Below are positions 1 through 14,217 of a stretch of DNA of 64,000 bases, in pieces. Position numbers and translations under genes: made by a program. The notes beneath the pieces are model-generated. The model did no database searches, was not told the DNA's origin, and saw only the letters and a program-made list of their open reading frames with translations. The stretch covers positions 2,280,412-2,344,411 of the forward strand of contig JAQFVV010006335.1 in assembly GCA_028023455.1 (NCBI GenBank), in the 5' to 3' direction. The stretch is from Epiperipatus broadwayi. Lineage: Eukaryota; Onychophora; Udeonychophora; Euonychophora; Peripatidae. Numbering within the stretch: the first letter of the stretch is position 1; each line of letters starts with the position of its first letter.

Positions 1-2995
1 TCCAATTAAGATGGAACTATACCATCTTAACATGGATAATCTAATCATCATGATTGGCACATTAAGTGTTGATGATTCAGTTGAGAATGATTTGAGAAAC
101 CTAGCAGAATTGCAAATCACAGATTCTAAATTATGCCACATCATTGACAATTTAGTTAATAAAAAGAATTTATAATGAGAAGTAAGGATATTTACAGGGT
201 TTGTTGAATTACAAAACTGCAAAGAACAGTAACCAGTAATGGAGAATTGTCATATCTTCTCAAATGAGAAGAAAGCTGTTTTTATGTTCACTGTTTTTAA
301 TGTCATTATGACCTCGAAAGAGAGAATATGTTATTGCAGATTTCTACTGGAATGATATATATGTCTCCATATTAAACAGAATCAAATACTGTGAAATCTA
401 TTTAAAGTCCAATTATAGCAATTGTTCATAAGATGGGCATATTTCAACTATATTACCAAACAATCCTAATGGTCTGGTAGCAATAGACTTCTATGGCTAT
501 TCCCATCTTTTAGAAGGCTCAAATTTATCTTTGAGACCTGTGATGTTTTCTCAAAATTTGTTAGTGTATACTCTACTAAAAGCTAGTATTAAAAATATAA
601 AAATATAGTCAAATGACTATAATAATCTCAGTTCATACTCATTGAAAAATGTAAGGTTATACTGGCAGATCAAACAATGTCATTTTTGTCCAAAGAATGG
701 AAATCTGGAACAAAATATTTAGTACATATTGTGTTTTATCCATAACCAGCAATCCAACTCATGTGATAGGCTTATGCATAAATTGCTGTAGGTTGTTCAG
801 AGTAAATTTCAAAATAATCATCAGAATTGAGTAAATAAGTTGAAAATAGTGGTTTATTATATAAATATCACATAAAATGAATCAACTAAATTTGCTTCAG
901 TTCACCTTCATTTTGGATATAGAGAACCTATATTGATCAAAACACTATTTCCCTCTATATCTGAAGAATAGATTGATCATGATAGGGATATATTATAAGC
1001 TGAGAATAATCTAAAATTGATATTACAAAAATGAGTTGCACATTTTTGTATTTAAAACTGGTAAGTATGTCTTAATAAAGAATCCCAAACTTAACAATCC
1101 ATAAAAGTATGATTTAAAAAAAATCATTAATGTGTATGAGGAACCTATTCTAAATGAAAAGAGGAAGTGGGAGGGGGAATTTTTCTTGGAGAACCCTGAA
1201 GATGAAAAAGAAATCTTAACTGCCTGCAGTTTAAAACCCATGGTACTTCCTAACTCTACAATATAGAAAATAATATGTAAAATAATTACCAAATGCATGT
1301 TTATATATTTTATAGTACTAATAAGAAAAACAAGACAATGGCAGAAAAGCCAAAATAATCCCATATGATTTACAAATATTTTGTTTGTGTATCCATTCAA
1401 GGGTAATAGGAAATTAGAAATAAAATTTTATGTACACACAATTTCTCTTAGTTCAGGATTATTGCACTTTAATACATCAAGTTCCATATAACTCACATAG
1501 TTTTAGAAGCTTCAGAGGTTAAAAATGTGGGAGGCTAGGTGCCATATTGTTACAATCTGACTATGTGCCATTGAATATACAAACATATTAAACACTTTTT
1601 GCAATTAAGTTTCAAAAGACAATTTCATGGGATTATTGATTGTTGAAATGACAATTGATATTTTCCTAATTTCATTATATATATATACACATTATCTTTA
1701 ACAACATTCACAATGTTTTGTCTATTTTACATGACTAATTGTCAACATTTTCGAATACAAAACAATTTACAATCTATTTACATTATTTTTTTAAGACAAT
1801 GCAATATTAATTTCTTTCAAAGTTATTTATAAATTTAAAAGGATGCATATATGTTTGGTTATGATAAACAGTTTATATATGTGTGTGTATTCATAGACCT
1901 TAACATCTGATAAAAATGAGTGACATTTTTAAAACCAAAGCAACACACTTTAACTTGTTTTTCTTTATTAAGCCTATTAAGAATAAATTGACAGTTTGGT
2001 TTTTATTTTCTTTTTAATATAAAACAATATGCAGTGAGATTTGGTAATTAATAAAAATACCAAAAAAAAAAAGGGGGATGGTTAATCAAAAAATTTAAAA
2101 TATTTCAGTTTTTTAAAAAAGGGACAAAAAAAACATCTTGCCTAAATAATATTATTGTTTTACATAATTATTTTGGCAGGGGGATCCAATAAAAATAATA
2201 GATTATATTTTTACATGTTTGAAATTATCATATATGTGCATATAATTGATGTTTTAAAATCTATTTATTTATTGTATTAATAACTTGATAAATTTTGAAG
2301 TCATAACTTAAAATTTTGAATCATCATTATTTATTATGTTTACATCATAAGTATGAATAAAGAATAACAATGGGATTTATGGATCAACAATATCATTTAT
2401 ATGACATTTTTTAATAGCTGATGAAAAATGTATCAATTGTCAGGATATTACCCATGGTTTTATACAAATTGCACTATCAACAAAATAAATTCACATTTAG
2501 ATGATAAAGCAAAAGTAAAGTAAAAGTTTGTTGACATGAACTCAAAAATAAATGCATCTACATAAATAAATGAACTAGGACTTAATCTCTAGTCATTAAG
2601 CAATGAGAATTAACCATAAGAGTATACCAATGATAACTGGATTTGCCTAAAAGTAAACACTACATGTTTTAATATAATAAAGAGTGATAAATACATTTGA
2701 AAATATAATAACAAAGAGAGAGCTAGGCTACAATCACCAAAATTATTTGAGCAAGATAAACACTTTTAGAAAAATAAGAGAGAGGCTAAGATATATCTCT
2801 TAAACAAATACAATAAATAATAGAAGTGTAGAAATGATAAATAAATGATGAGTGCTAAACCTAGCCTATTAAACATGGGCAGTGAAATAAGTAATGGAAT
2901 ATACATCCATTTATTCTTCATTCAACATAATTATACAACTTCAATAAATAATTTATAAGAAGGACATGCATAACATTTTAAAAATATATTATTAT
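1..2995. other. AT-rich stretch without a recognised gene
   Basis: No ORF here has a recognisable domain. The longest reading frame, at 1023-1400 on the minus strand, is hydrophobic and of biased composition, as expected by chance in AT-rich DNA. I see short A, T and TA runs but no clear transposon ends. The bases look like ordinary non-coding sequence. Confidence 0.6.
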
Positions 2996-3217
2996 CAGAG
3001 CAAAACTCTCCATACAGTAGTGCCACCCTGTGCCAATCAGAGTAATCAATGGATGCCAGAAGGCTTGTGCATAAAATCCCTATCTAATGCCTACTCATCC
3101 AATATCCCCAGACTAGTTTCTGGCTTGTGGCCTTCGTCAGTGTGGAGCTTTGGATCTGAGAGCACTGCATCTAGATCTTAGGATCTAATGCAATACTGTA
3201 TGGAGAGTTTTGCTCTG
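2996..3217. mobile_element. 222-bp MITE-like element, copy 1
   Basis: The ends are a perfect 24-bp terminal inverted repeat: 2996-3019 begins CAGAGCAAAACTC, and 3194-3217 is its exact reverse complement. The interior has higher GC than its surroundings. A related copy in the opposite orientation lies at 45,925-46,113 and shares the internal stretches TAATCAATG, TACTCATC.AATAT and TTCTGGCTTGTGG. An internal fragment also appears near 34,205. Length, palindromic ends, lack of coding and dispersed copies fit a non-autonomous DNA transposon. No target duplication is convincing: TTAT on the left against TTTA on the right. The 71-residue reading frame across it is incidental. Confidence 0.75.
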
Positions 3218-3614
3218 TTTATCAACAATTAATGTGCTAGTATAAGAAATGTGATCGTGTGATGCTTAATATTATTATCAAATAATAATATTCTGAAAAC
3301 TTTGACAGAATCATTTACAAAATGAAATACAAAGTATGCCAAATAATGTGAATATAAAATAATAATATTCCAAACAAGAAATAAGAATATTAAATTTAAA
3401 ACTAAACCCATTTACTAATAATAAAGTGTAATAAAAAATGTTCATCTGTACCCAACCATTTTAGCTGGATACAGTAAATAAAGTAAATAATGTTCTGAAG
3501 ACATGTGCAAACAGCATTTTACAAGTATAATTAAACATAATATATTTTAAAAAATAATGCTAGCAGAAGCATGTATATGATCACTTAATGAAAAAATTCT
3601 TCCATGGATTAAGC
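3218..3614. other. AT-rich spacer, nothing recognised
   Basis: A short minus-strand reading frame (3229-3411) is hydrophobic and without a domain. I see no other feature. Confidence 0.5.

Positions 3615-4723
<1,109 letters not shown>

Positions 4724-4753
<30 letters not shown>
4724..4753. repeat. (AAT)10 tract, right flank of the element
   Basis: Thirty bases of AAT directly abut the right inverted repeat of the preceding element. They are read as the other half of the interrupted array at 3615-3860. Confidence 0.9.
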
Positions 4754-4754
<1 letters not shown>

Positions 4755-7700
4755 TTTATACCATATTATAATAAAGTTATTATTCTTTTCTTGAAAATAT
4801 TATCTTTTTATAGTGGAGCAGTTTTCCAAATTAACAATGATGAGAGAGAACAGACTTTTATAATAAATTTAGGATAATTAATTTTAATTTTTGAACAAGA
4901 ACAAAAAATTCAGAAATGTACATATTTTTTTTTATAAATAATCCAAGATATCATACTGAAAAATATTTAAAAGCACATTATCAGTTTTATAAAACAATAA
5001 AAGTCATTGGTTTTAATTTCAACAGAGCCAAAAAAAATATTTCTTTCCTCAAACATGAAATAGATATAGAAATTATTTGCATGAAGCAAAATTACTTTTA
5101 CATTGCTACCTTGAACAATAATACCTGTTTATTAAAATAAGAGTGGAATAAAATATATGTCTGAATAATAATAATAGATTTTTTTTTTCTTATTTAAAAA
5201 TTTGATACTTCATTTGAAGCATTGATAATATTTTATTATTATATGCAGGTTTTAATATCAGAAATTGAAAGTTTTTTATTTAAAAATGAATTAATTTTCA
5301 AACACCCTTACTTTAAAAGACTAGCATTTTAAGGAAAACTTTTTACATCAATATTTTTGACACAGTAAGTATTATCATTATCAAAAATTAAAAAAAAAAC
5401 AATAACATAAATTAAACTTGAAATATTAACTAAATGTTATATGAACATCGAAATTAATTAAAGTTCTTACGTCACAGAAATGACAATTTTGCTGTTTTTC
5501 AAAACTCCACAAAGCACAAACAAAATTTAAATAATATTAAGTCCAACATTGAAATACAAGTATAATGTATATACTTAACCTAAATGTAATTAATGATAAA
5601 AGTATGTGTTTTATTTAAACATTGTAGAATGTTTAGTAAATTTTTTCATAATGTTTTCTAAAATGTGAATCTTATGCACTCAAATTCCTCAATTTAAAAG
5701 GATGCCTGGATAAGGTTAGTTTTCTAACAACACATTACTTCACTAGAGAAAAAATATATATATTTAAAAGAAAAATAATTAAAGTGACTGCAAGTAATAA
5801 TGAACAAAATGTGTGTGCAATATCTAGTGTGTGTGCAAGTGTCAGTTTTTCTTATATGTACCCAAAGTATTGAGTACTTTATAATTTCTAATATTGATAC
5901 TTTAATTTCTACCCACTTTATTTTATTGGTTTGAAATCAATATCTTACTAACTCTAAGAATCTATTCTAAAATTAATCTCATTATATATTGCTGTTTTAA
6001 AATCAATCAATTTACATCTACACAGACGAATTATTTATTACATTTCCTGTTAAAATAAATTATTTATAAAATCAAATATATTGAAAATAAAATAGATTAT
6101 AAAATTAAAATTGTCTTATTCCTAATAAAAACATTTATCTTACAATATTTATTTAACATATTCATTTTAATTTAATTAAATACTCAGAACATTTAAAATT
6201 GTCTTTAAAAAAGATATTTAAGATACATTTTTAACAAGGAAGTGTTAAATAAATTAATTACTTTACATTCATTCATCCAGATATTCATATATTGACTATT
6301 TTTAATTCCTAGTATTAAAATTATCAGTTTTATTATAAGTTCTTTTAACTAATTACATATAAAATATTTAATTATATTTATTTTAAGTTATATTTGAAAC
6401 TGAATTAAAGCATTTTAATATCTAATTTAAATATTAACAAAGTTTAATATAAGGGTTTGAACTTGGGTTTCAAGTTTAATACTAATCCTATATTTTCCAC
6501 TTATTTTAATAGTTAAATTATGATTATTTTAAACTTATTTGCTTTCAAATTACATTAACTATTTTAAGTTTACAAGGATTTCAACTTTAAATACTTCAAA
6601 ATTACAAAGAACTATTCATAGGATTAAAATACCATAACTAGGCTGTTAAAATCACTTTATAACTATGAAAAATGTAAAGATACTTATACAGCGACTTATC
6701 ATATAAATAAGCATGTATCATTAAACAACAACAAGGGTTATTTATTCTAAAATTAAATTACTGGATTTTTTTTAGATATTAGGCTGAAATATAACTCAAC
6801 ATTTAGCTTCTAACAAAAGCTAAAGGTCACAATATATTTCAACTGACATTTTATGAGGTTTTATAAGTACTTATAGTTGTACATAATTTTAAAGTGAAAA
6901 AAAGAGTGTTTTAATTTAAATAATTATTTAATGTAATAGAAAAAAAAAAAATAATGGATTTGTAAAATGGCTATATCTTAGCTACAAAGATACAAATTAT
7001 GAAAGTATAAATGATGTGGAATTTATTGTTACATAAAATATAAAACCAGAGTGTGTTGATACATGGGATATTAGTCAAATGCCAAATATAGTTCATTTAT
7101 GTTCATGACACAGCAACATCTCAGTGAAATAAAAAAATATACAGCTTACTTATATGTACAAAATGCATGTGGTCAGACAAAGTATTGTGCTCACAGGAGA
7201 TCTCAATATTAGAATTAAAAAATAAATGAAATATGGGGAAGCTGTAAGTAACCTAATTGTGAAAACTTAAGATTTTGTAACTTTTAGCATTAAAATGTTG
7301 GGTTGTTATGAATTACTTATTTTTTAGACAAATTCAAAAAAAAAAAATAATAAAAAGGAAACTTCCAAATGAAAGTCTTAATTTTTAAAAATACTTCAGT
7401 AAAATTAATTTATTTAAAAATATTAATAGAGTTAGACATCATTTAGACTTGAATGAGGGCAATAGAAGAATATAGAAATAGCTGATTTTAAGAAGCTGTA
7501 ATTAAACAAATAAATTTTTGATTGACAACAGGCAATGCATAAAGAAATACAGTAATATGATATTATTTTTAAATTACTTGTTTAAAACAAATTAAAGTCT
7601 GGAATTTCTTAAAAATGATATGAAAAGTGTCAATAATGATATTATGAAATCCACATGAAACCTAAAAAAGAAAATATTTAAAAAAGTCTCAAAATTATAA

Positions 7701-8461
7701 AATAATATATTAAAATTGACATAGAATATGTTTTGACATTAACATAAACAGATGGCGGCATCAAGTTTATAAAGAATTATAAAATAATAATTAATTTTTT
7801 TTTTTTTAAAATTAGGGTAACAACTTCTGAATGTTCAAGTCTTTTAAATGAATAATAGATAAAATACTAGAAATACTATAAATATTTTTTTGGGAGAACC
7901 TATTGAAAAAGCAGTGAAACTATGTATAAAGCTATATATCAAATATCCAAATGATTAAGATGTACCAGATGATTGAAAAAATACACTAATGAATGTAATA
8001 TTTATGAATAATGAAAGAAGAGATATTACATATTATATTGGTCTATCAGCCTTTGATTCTTTTTTATTAGATTTTTTTAAAAGAATAATACCATTCTTGT
8101 GACTCAAAGCACCCAAAAGCAACACTATTAGTTTAAAGGGCTTGATTGTAAATCATATCAAAATATAAAGAAAAACTATAAGTGTTATAGATATAAGTAC
8201 CCATTTTTCATTGCATTAATAATTTATGATAATGCACTTGTTTTTTTATAATCATACTGTTGATAATTAAATGTTTGAATCACAAAGACAAATCCAGAAC
8301 ATGATATTAAGAAAATTATTTCTAGTAAAAGTTTATAGCAGCATCAGGCCTCATGTTGAAAATTTTTGTGGCAGCTTTATAAAAAGTATTTTCTCAATTA
8401 AAATCAGATGCTAAGGGATTAAAGTGAACGAAAATTATTTAATATATATATCACTAAAAAG
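4754..8461. other. AT-rich stretch without a recognised gene
   Basis: About 3.7 kb of strongly AT-rich sequence with many A and T homopolymers. The only frame longer than 70 codons (4916-5140, plus strand) has biased composition and no domain. No transposon ends or tandem arrays beyond short runs were found. Confidence 0.6.
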
Positions 8462-8608
8462 CAGTCAACACTAAGATAATTGCAATATCAATAACAATCA
8501 ACAACTTCAAACTGTTGTCAAGGTAACCTCCTTTTAACAATAACAGTTTTGACAACAGTTTGAAGTTGTTTATTGTTATTGATATTAGGATTGTTTAAGT
8601 GTTGACTG
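8462..8608. mobile_element. 147-bp foldback (hairpin) element
   Basis: The left arm (8462-8521) starts CAGTCAACACTAAGATAATT. The right arm (about 8549-8608) is its near-complete reverse complement, ending GTGTTGACTG. The loop is about 27 bases. Arms of nearly 60 bp with only a few mismatches are too long for chance and suggest a miniature foldback transposon or a recent inversion duplication. No target duplication is evident. Confidence 0.75.
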
Positions 8609-9528
8609 GTATTTATTGGTTATTTATAAGCTCATGCATTATTACACATATGTATACACTCTGTAATCAATGTAATTAATTAGTTATTCAAACAATACTT
8701 TAAATCTACAGTAAATAAGTATTAAAAACTGAAATAACATTAATATATATATATATAGTTATAAATTAGAAGAAATTAATAACTATATATGTATTATGTC
8801 TCCATTATATGTTTATAATGATGAAAAAATAATGAATACAATATTTTAGAATTAGTCTTGAATTTATTGCTTTTAAAATAAATCACTTAAGATTAAAAAT
8901 GAATATGATCAAGTGTTTTGAAGAAAATAAAGTTTTTCATAAATGTGTTTAACATTTGCTTACTTATAAATCTGAAATTTGAATACTTGCAAAAAATATC
9001 AAGGGGGGAATCAAAAATAAAATACATTGTTGGCAAAATATTTATTATTGAAGATGAATTGATCAAACTGTTAGAAGATATGATAATAAAATATTAAATT
9101 GAAGTTGTACAATCCAAATATACTGATATTTATATTGTACCTGTCAAAATTGTATGTTAACTCATCACGATTTCCAGCCTGGGTAAAAGTACCTCGAATC
9201 CAACTGTATGTGAGATCAAATATAAATAATATTTATGGATTCTGCCCTGTTTACCCACTCTCTAAATATGCAAATTAATTAACAACATTTTCAAGGCAAG
9301 CAATTAATCTTTTCCCACTCCAGCCCACTAGCATCAATGGTGGAGCATGAGCCTTAACTATTTCATATGTCCAACACTAATTATTAACTTTAATTAGACT
9401 ATCTATTTATTTAAATATAAAATGGTATGTGTGTGACCTTGAGTCATCAGATAGTAGCACAATAATTAATTAGAAAATACTAATTTTAGAATGAAGGAAT
9501 AGAGACGAACCACAGGTAGTTTAAATTC
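8609..9528. other. AT-rich spacer; short (TA)n at 8742-8757
   Basis: No reading frame is credible. A patch at about 9170-9350 is less AT-rich and more complex than its surroundings but matches nothing I recognise. The stretch ends in the (AT)n tract that borders the large terminal-repeat element. Confidence 0.5.
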
Positions 9529-9540
9529 ATATATATATAT

Positions 9541-12500
9541 TATAACCTACACTCCCAACACCGCTCATATACATTACATGAACGAAATGCCCAGGCGCCA
9601 GTTCTATTAATGAATAGAACAATATAACAAAATATATAATACAAAATTATTACTGAGACTCTATATTTAAGTTTATGTTCAGCTCAGCTCAGTGGGAGGC
9701 TATAGGCAGTTCATAAGATATATGATAATAAATGAATAAAAGAAGAAATATTATAAAACATTTAATATAATGTAAATTCCTTTGTTAATTAATTGTATGA
9801 TAAAGAATCATAATGTTTATTTGGTACAGTCTATTAAAATATACTTTAAACTTAATTTCTTCCTTCATCCAAGTATAACATATATCAGCTTGCTATAATT
9901 ATATTCTTAAACAATTCTATGACTTGGCATATCATAATCTAAACATCTACTTTAATGCCAATCAAGAAATAAACAATAAGATCTCAGGGAATTTTAACAA
10001 ACACAGTTGAATTAAATAAACTACATTGGCCCATAAATTATAATTCTAAAGTGTGATAAACATGTAATGAAACAAATTGACTAAAATATTTTACTGTCTT
10101 TCAATAATAAGATAATGACAGAGATAGGGTATTTTAATCTCATATCATCATCTAACAAATATACTGACTTGGCAACCTTTCTAATACGTTTATCAAGTGG
10201 CAAATGTTCTTTTATAATGTTTGGATTAAGAAAAACAATATTGTCAGACACTAGCAAATTTAATATTATAACTCTAAAATAATATATCTATTTTGTAATA
10301 GATTTATGAAATGTGGAGATGTGGAAATGGAAATACGAATGTACACAAGAATAACTCAAGACACAGTTTTTAAGATTTTAAATAACTAAAACAAATCATT
10401 TATTACAATAAAATAAACTTGGTTTAACATAATATTTACAAATGGACTATTTGTTTTACAGATTTTTAAATTATCAAATAAATTTTTAGCATCAGTTTGG
10501 GATTATCCCTACTATCAAAGCAAATTAATAACAAAACTTAAATATCCTGACTTCGAACACATGCTTTGCCTACATGTTTCATCTTCATGACAATAAATAA
10601 ATAACATGTTATATTATTAGCACAAAAAAAAAATACTTTTGAGAGGATATTACTCTTGATTAACAAAATAAATCAAATTACTTATATTTGGCTTTCAGCA
10701 AAGCAACTTTCTCTAATTGACTAATAATCACTTTCAATTACGTATACCTTTCATTTATAGCAACAAAATCATGTTTATTCTGATGATTTGATGATTTATA
10801 ACCTTTATTTAAATAAATACACTGTATTTTAAAATATTTATTTCCCGTTTTAATCTTAATACTTTATACTTCTATTAAATGAATGTAATGTATTTCAAAG
10901 AAACATTTATTCCTCATTTTAATTTCAATATCTCTATACTTTATATACGCGATATTATTTATATTACGCATGTGTGTGCACGTTCAAGCAGCAATAATGT
11001 AAAACAATCTTTTCTATAAACTCTCTATTCATTAAGAAAATATCATACAATTATTTTATTTCGAACAATGTCGTAATTCATCAATAAAATATGACACTAA
11101 TACTACATCAAGAGTTAATCTAACAATTTATCTAGCCACATATTAATTAACACAAAGCTATATTTTCATGATTTTACATACTATACGTTATAAGGGGAAT
11201 CTACATGAGGAGCAGATAACTCTTACTGAACACTTTTACAATTCCTCATTACCAAGAATCTAAGAAAAACGTCACATAACTTCCTAAACATCATTTAATC
11301 ATATTTCAACAATAACTCATCTACTTCTAAATACACTATTGGTGGGGACTTATTTCCTCATCACCAGGGCCCTAAGAACATCACTTCAAAAAATATCATT
11401 AATCATACGCATATAAAATAAACTAGGCTCTACTCATGGAAAATTATTAACATATACTAAATAAGCAAGATCTTTTATCCCTACAGACATTATAACGCAA
11501 TCAGATTTCTTTCTATTCTCATAGCTTTTCTAAATATCGAACATTATAAATACACGCTGGCAGATAAATACATACAGATAATATACCAATCCGTTCAACT
11601 CAGTAGAATACGACAGTGTACGAAATTTATGCATAAAATATTCACAAACTGAACTTTATCAAACAAATATCATAATTGTGCAAAACAAACACACACCCGC
11701 GAATAAAATTATATATAATATTAACTCTAAATTACACACTAAGCAGGTAACATGATAATTAAATATTGCATTAAGGTATAACTTTTAATTTAATAAACTT
11801 TAGGTTACTTTTTAAAATTTAATGGTTCTAATTATTACGAACGAACTTTCTTTCATATCTAACAAACTATTTCTATTATACGTTCGTTGATTCAAAAAAA
11901 AAAAAAATAATTCTCACTTTGAGATAATAAAGTATGCAAAATAAATATAAACCTCTCTAATAATATATTTAAAAAAAATACTTGTTTCTTTTACCTTCGT
12001 AAAAGAACAATAAAACTTATTTGAATACAATCAATTTTTACCAGCGTACTCCTCATTTAGATACGCTTCAGAGACGGTCTTGATGGTCAACATACCCAGA
12101 TTATAAATGAACATAATAATAAATAAAGCCTATCTACCTATCATATACATTAATTATGACAAGCAATAAAAAAAAAATAAAGACACAAAGGTTATTAGTT
12201 TTGTAACTTAAAATAAAAGTTCACTTGCAAAGCTCGGTTCCAGGTTTATGAAACAATATGGGACATATTCCAAACTGAATTTTAAACTAAAATAAACTGC
12301 TGTAGGATAACCAAACAAATATAGTCATGCTTAAATAGGACTCAGCATCTTCAATGTTCATAACAAAGTTATTTAAGTTACTGTATCATACATAAGCAAT
12401 CAATTTATCTTCTATTATGACGAGAATATAATAAATTCTTAACTACTGTTGGACAGGAATTATTTCACTTATTCCGTTGTAGTTCTAAATTGAATACGTA

Positions 12501-14042
12501 ATTATTTTTAGTAGTTTATTGAATAGCATTTAATAATACTTTGTTTTATTTTCCATCTTCATCGAAGAGAACAAAAATTACCTGCATTTCTATTCTTCTA
12601 TTCGATTTAAACAGATACTTAATTTGAAGTAGCTCACATTTTATTTCCTTCATTTCCAGAAATATCAGATAAATAAATACTGCTATCTCTTTATGATGAA
12701 TTTAAACATGGCATGATTTATCAAAATATGCATGTCCTTAATTTTATGTTTAATCCTCACAAAAAAAACATAGCACGGAAGATAGTGAAGAATTAAAATA
12801 TATTCTGTAAAATAGTTCTGCATGCGTTTTCCAGATATATTAAAGAACACACGTTGGTTAATGATACAACAATAATATTCATGCAATTTATTCCTATTTA
12901 AAATGATAATTAAGTGAAGTAATGTAGACTGGACGTTATTAACATACATTTTTAAAAGAGCAATAGTCATGAAGAGGTTAAATTCAAAATGTTTAAATTA
13001 AGGAGAATAAAGTAAACTGAGTACCTTTTTTAAAATTTAAAACTGCATTCTGAAATTAACTTGTCCCATAATAAATTTCTTGGGATCCTTTAGAAATTTT
13101 ACTCCAAAGTCTTTTTTTAAAATCAATTTGACTTCAGCAACTGGCTTTAATTTCCACAATAAAAATGTGCCAGTGTTTACTGGTTACAGTTACATTACAT
13201 AATATGCAAATTTTTCACTGGAGATTTTTGTTAAATAGCTCTCTTTTGCAAAGTTCATTTCCTTCCACCAGCTTACTCCCATGCTTCTTCTATCTCAGCT
13301 AATTACATATTCAAAAAAAATCTTTTAAAAAAAAAAAATCACTTTGATTTTTTAGAATTAAAATCAAGATAAAAATAATAATAAAATAAATAGCTTTTAC
13401 AAACTTGAAAGAAAAATGAATATTAATTAACTACTAAATAAAAATGATTAATAATTTATTTAATTTGTAAAATAATCTATTGATTCAACTATCTATTAAT
13501 CATTGGAAAGAAATATATATTTGTTAAATTATTTAAGATAACTACTGTAATTTAAATGTTTTTATTGTGAATGTACTATTGTTTGCTGTTATTAAAGATG
13601 AAAATGAAATGAAACATAATGCAGAGTCATACATGCATACACATGTACTACAACCTAAATATTAAACTATCTTAACTAAATATAATTGAAATGGCTATTA
13701 ATTGTTGACAAAAAGATAAGTATCAATGAATAAAGGATTTTGAAACCATTCAACCAATATTACAATAATATAAAATAACTTTGCATCTTTCTGACAAAAT
13801 GTATCAATTCCATTAATAAACAACCCCTCTTCCTTACATTAAATACCTCATTAACCACACTAATAATAATGAATACCTATCAAGTGGTCAATAAACTGCA
13901 TAAGCAACCCATATCTAAGCTTTAAACAATCTCCAGCAAAAAAAATTTAAAATTCTAAGGCTATTTCATTTTTTAATATAATATAACTATTCAGTTAAGA
14001 TACAAAGTATCTTAAACCCTTGTGCCCATTCAGATGGTCACA
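9541..14042 (-). repeat. Giant terminal repeat, 3' copy in element orientation
   Basis: This 4,502-bp copy pairs with 16,959-21,456 (4,498 bp). Its first 80 bases are identical to the other copy and include a 20-base hairpin sequence (9600-9619, GTTCTATT with inverted partner). It has no long ORF. A 95-codon minus-strand frame at 12,683-12,970 is shared with the other copy. A frame matching the 89-codon one of the other copy (17,499-17,768) is broken here by a one-base length change near 10,280. The left flank is (AT)n at 9529-9540. Confidence 0.8.
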
Positions 14043-14058
14043 AATCCCCCATCCTTAT
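14043..14058 (-). promoter_or_regulatory. Candidate polypurine tract
   Basis: On the minus strand the bases just upstream of the 3' terminal repeat read AAGGATGGGGGATT and then run straight into TGTGAC. A G-rich purine run touching the 3' LTR is what primes plus-strand DNA synthesis in LTR retrotransposons. One or two T residues interrupt it, so it is imperfect. Confidence 0.5.
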
Positions 14059-14217
14059 AAAAGAAAAAAAATGAATTAAGTAACACCATTAGGTTATGTT
14101 AATCATTATTAAACAACACAAATAAAATTAATTTACACTTTAGAAAACTATGCATACAGAATTTTATATTCTCACATCTCTTAACTATCTGGTACTTTAA
14201 CTGGATATGGTATTAAG

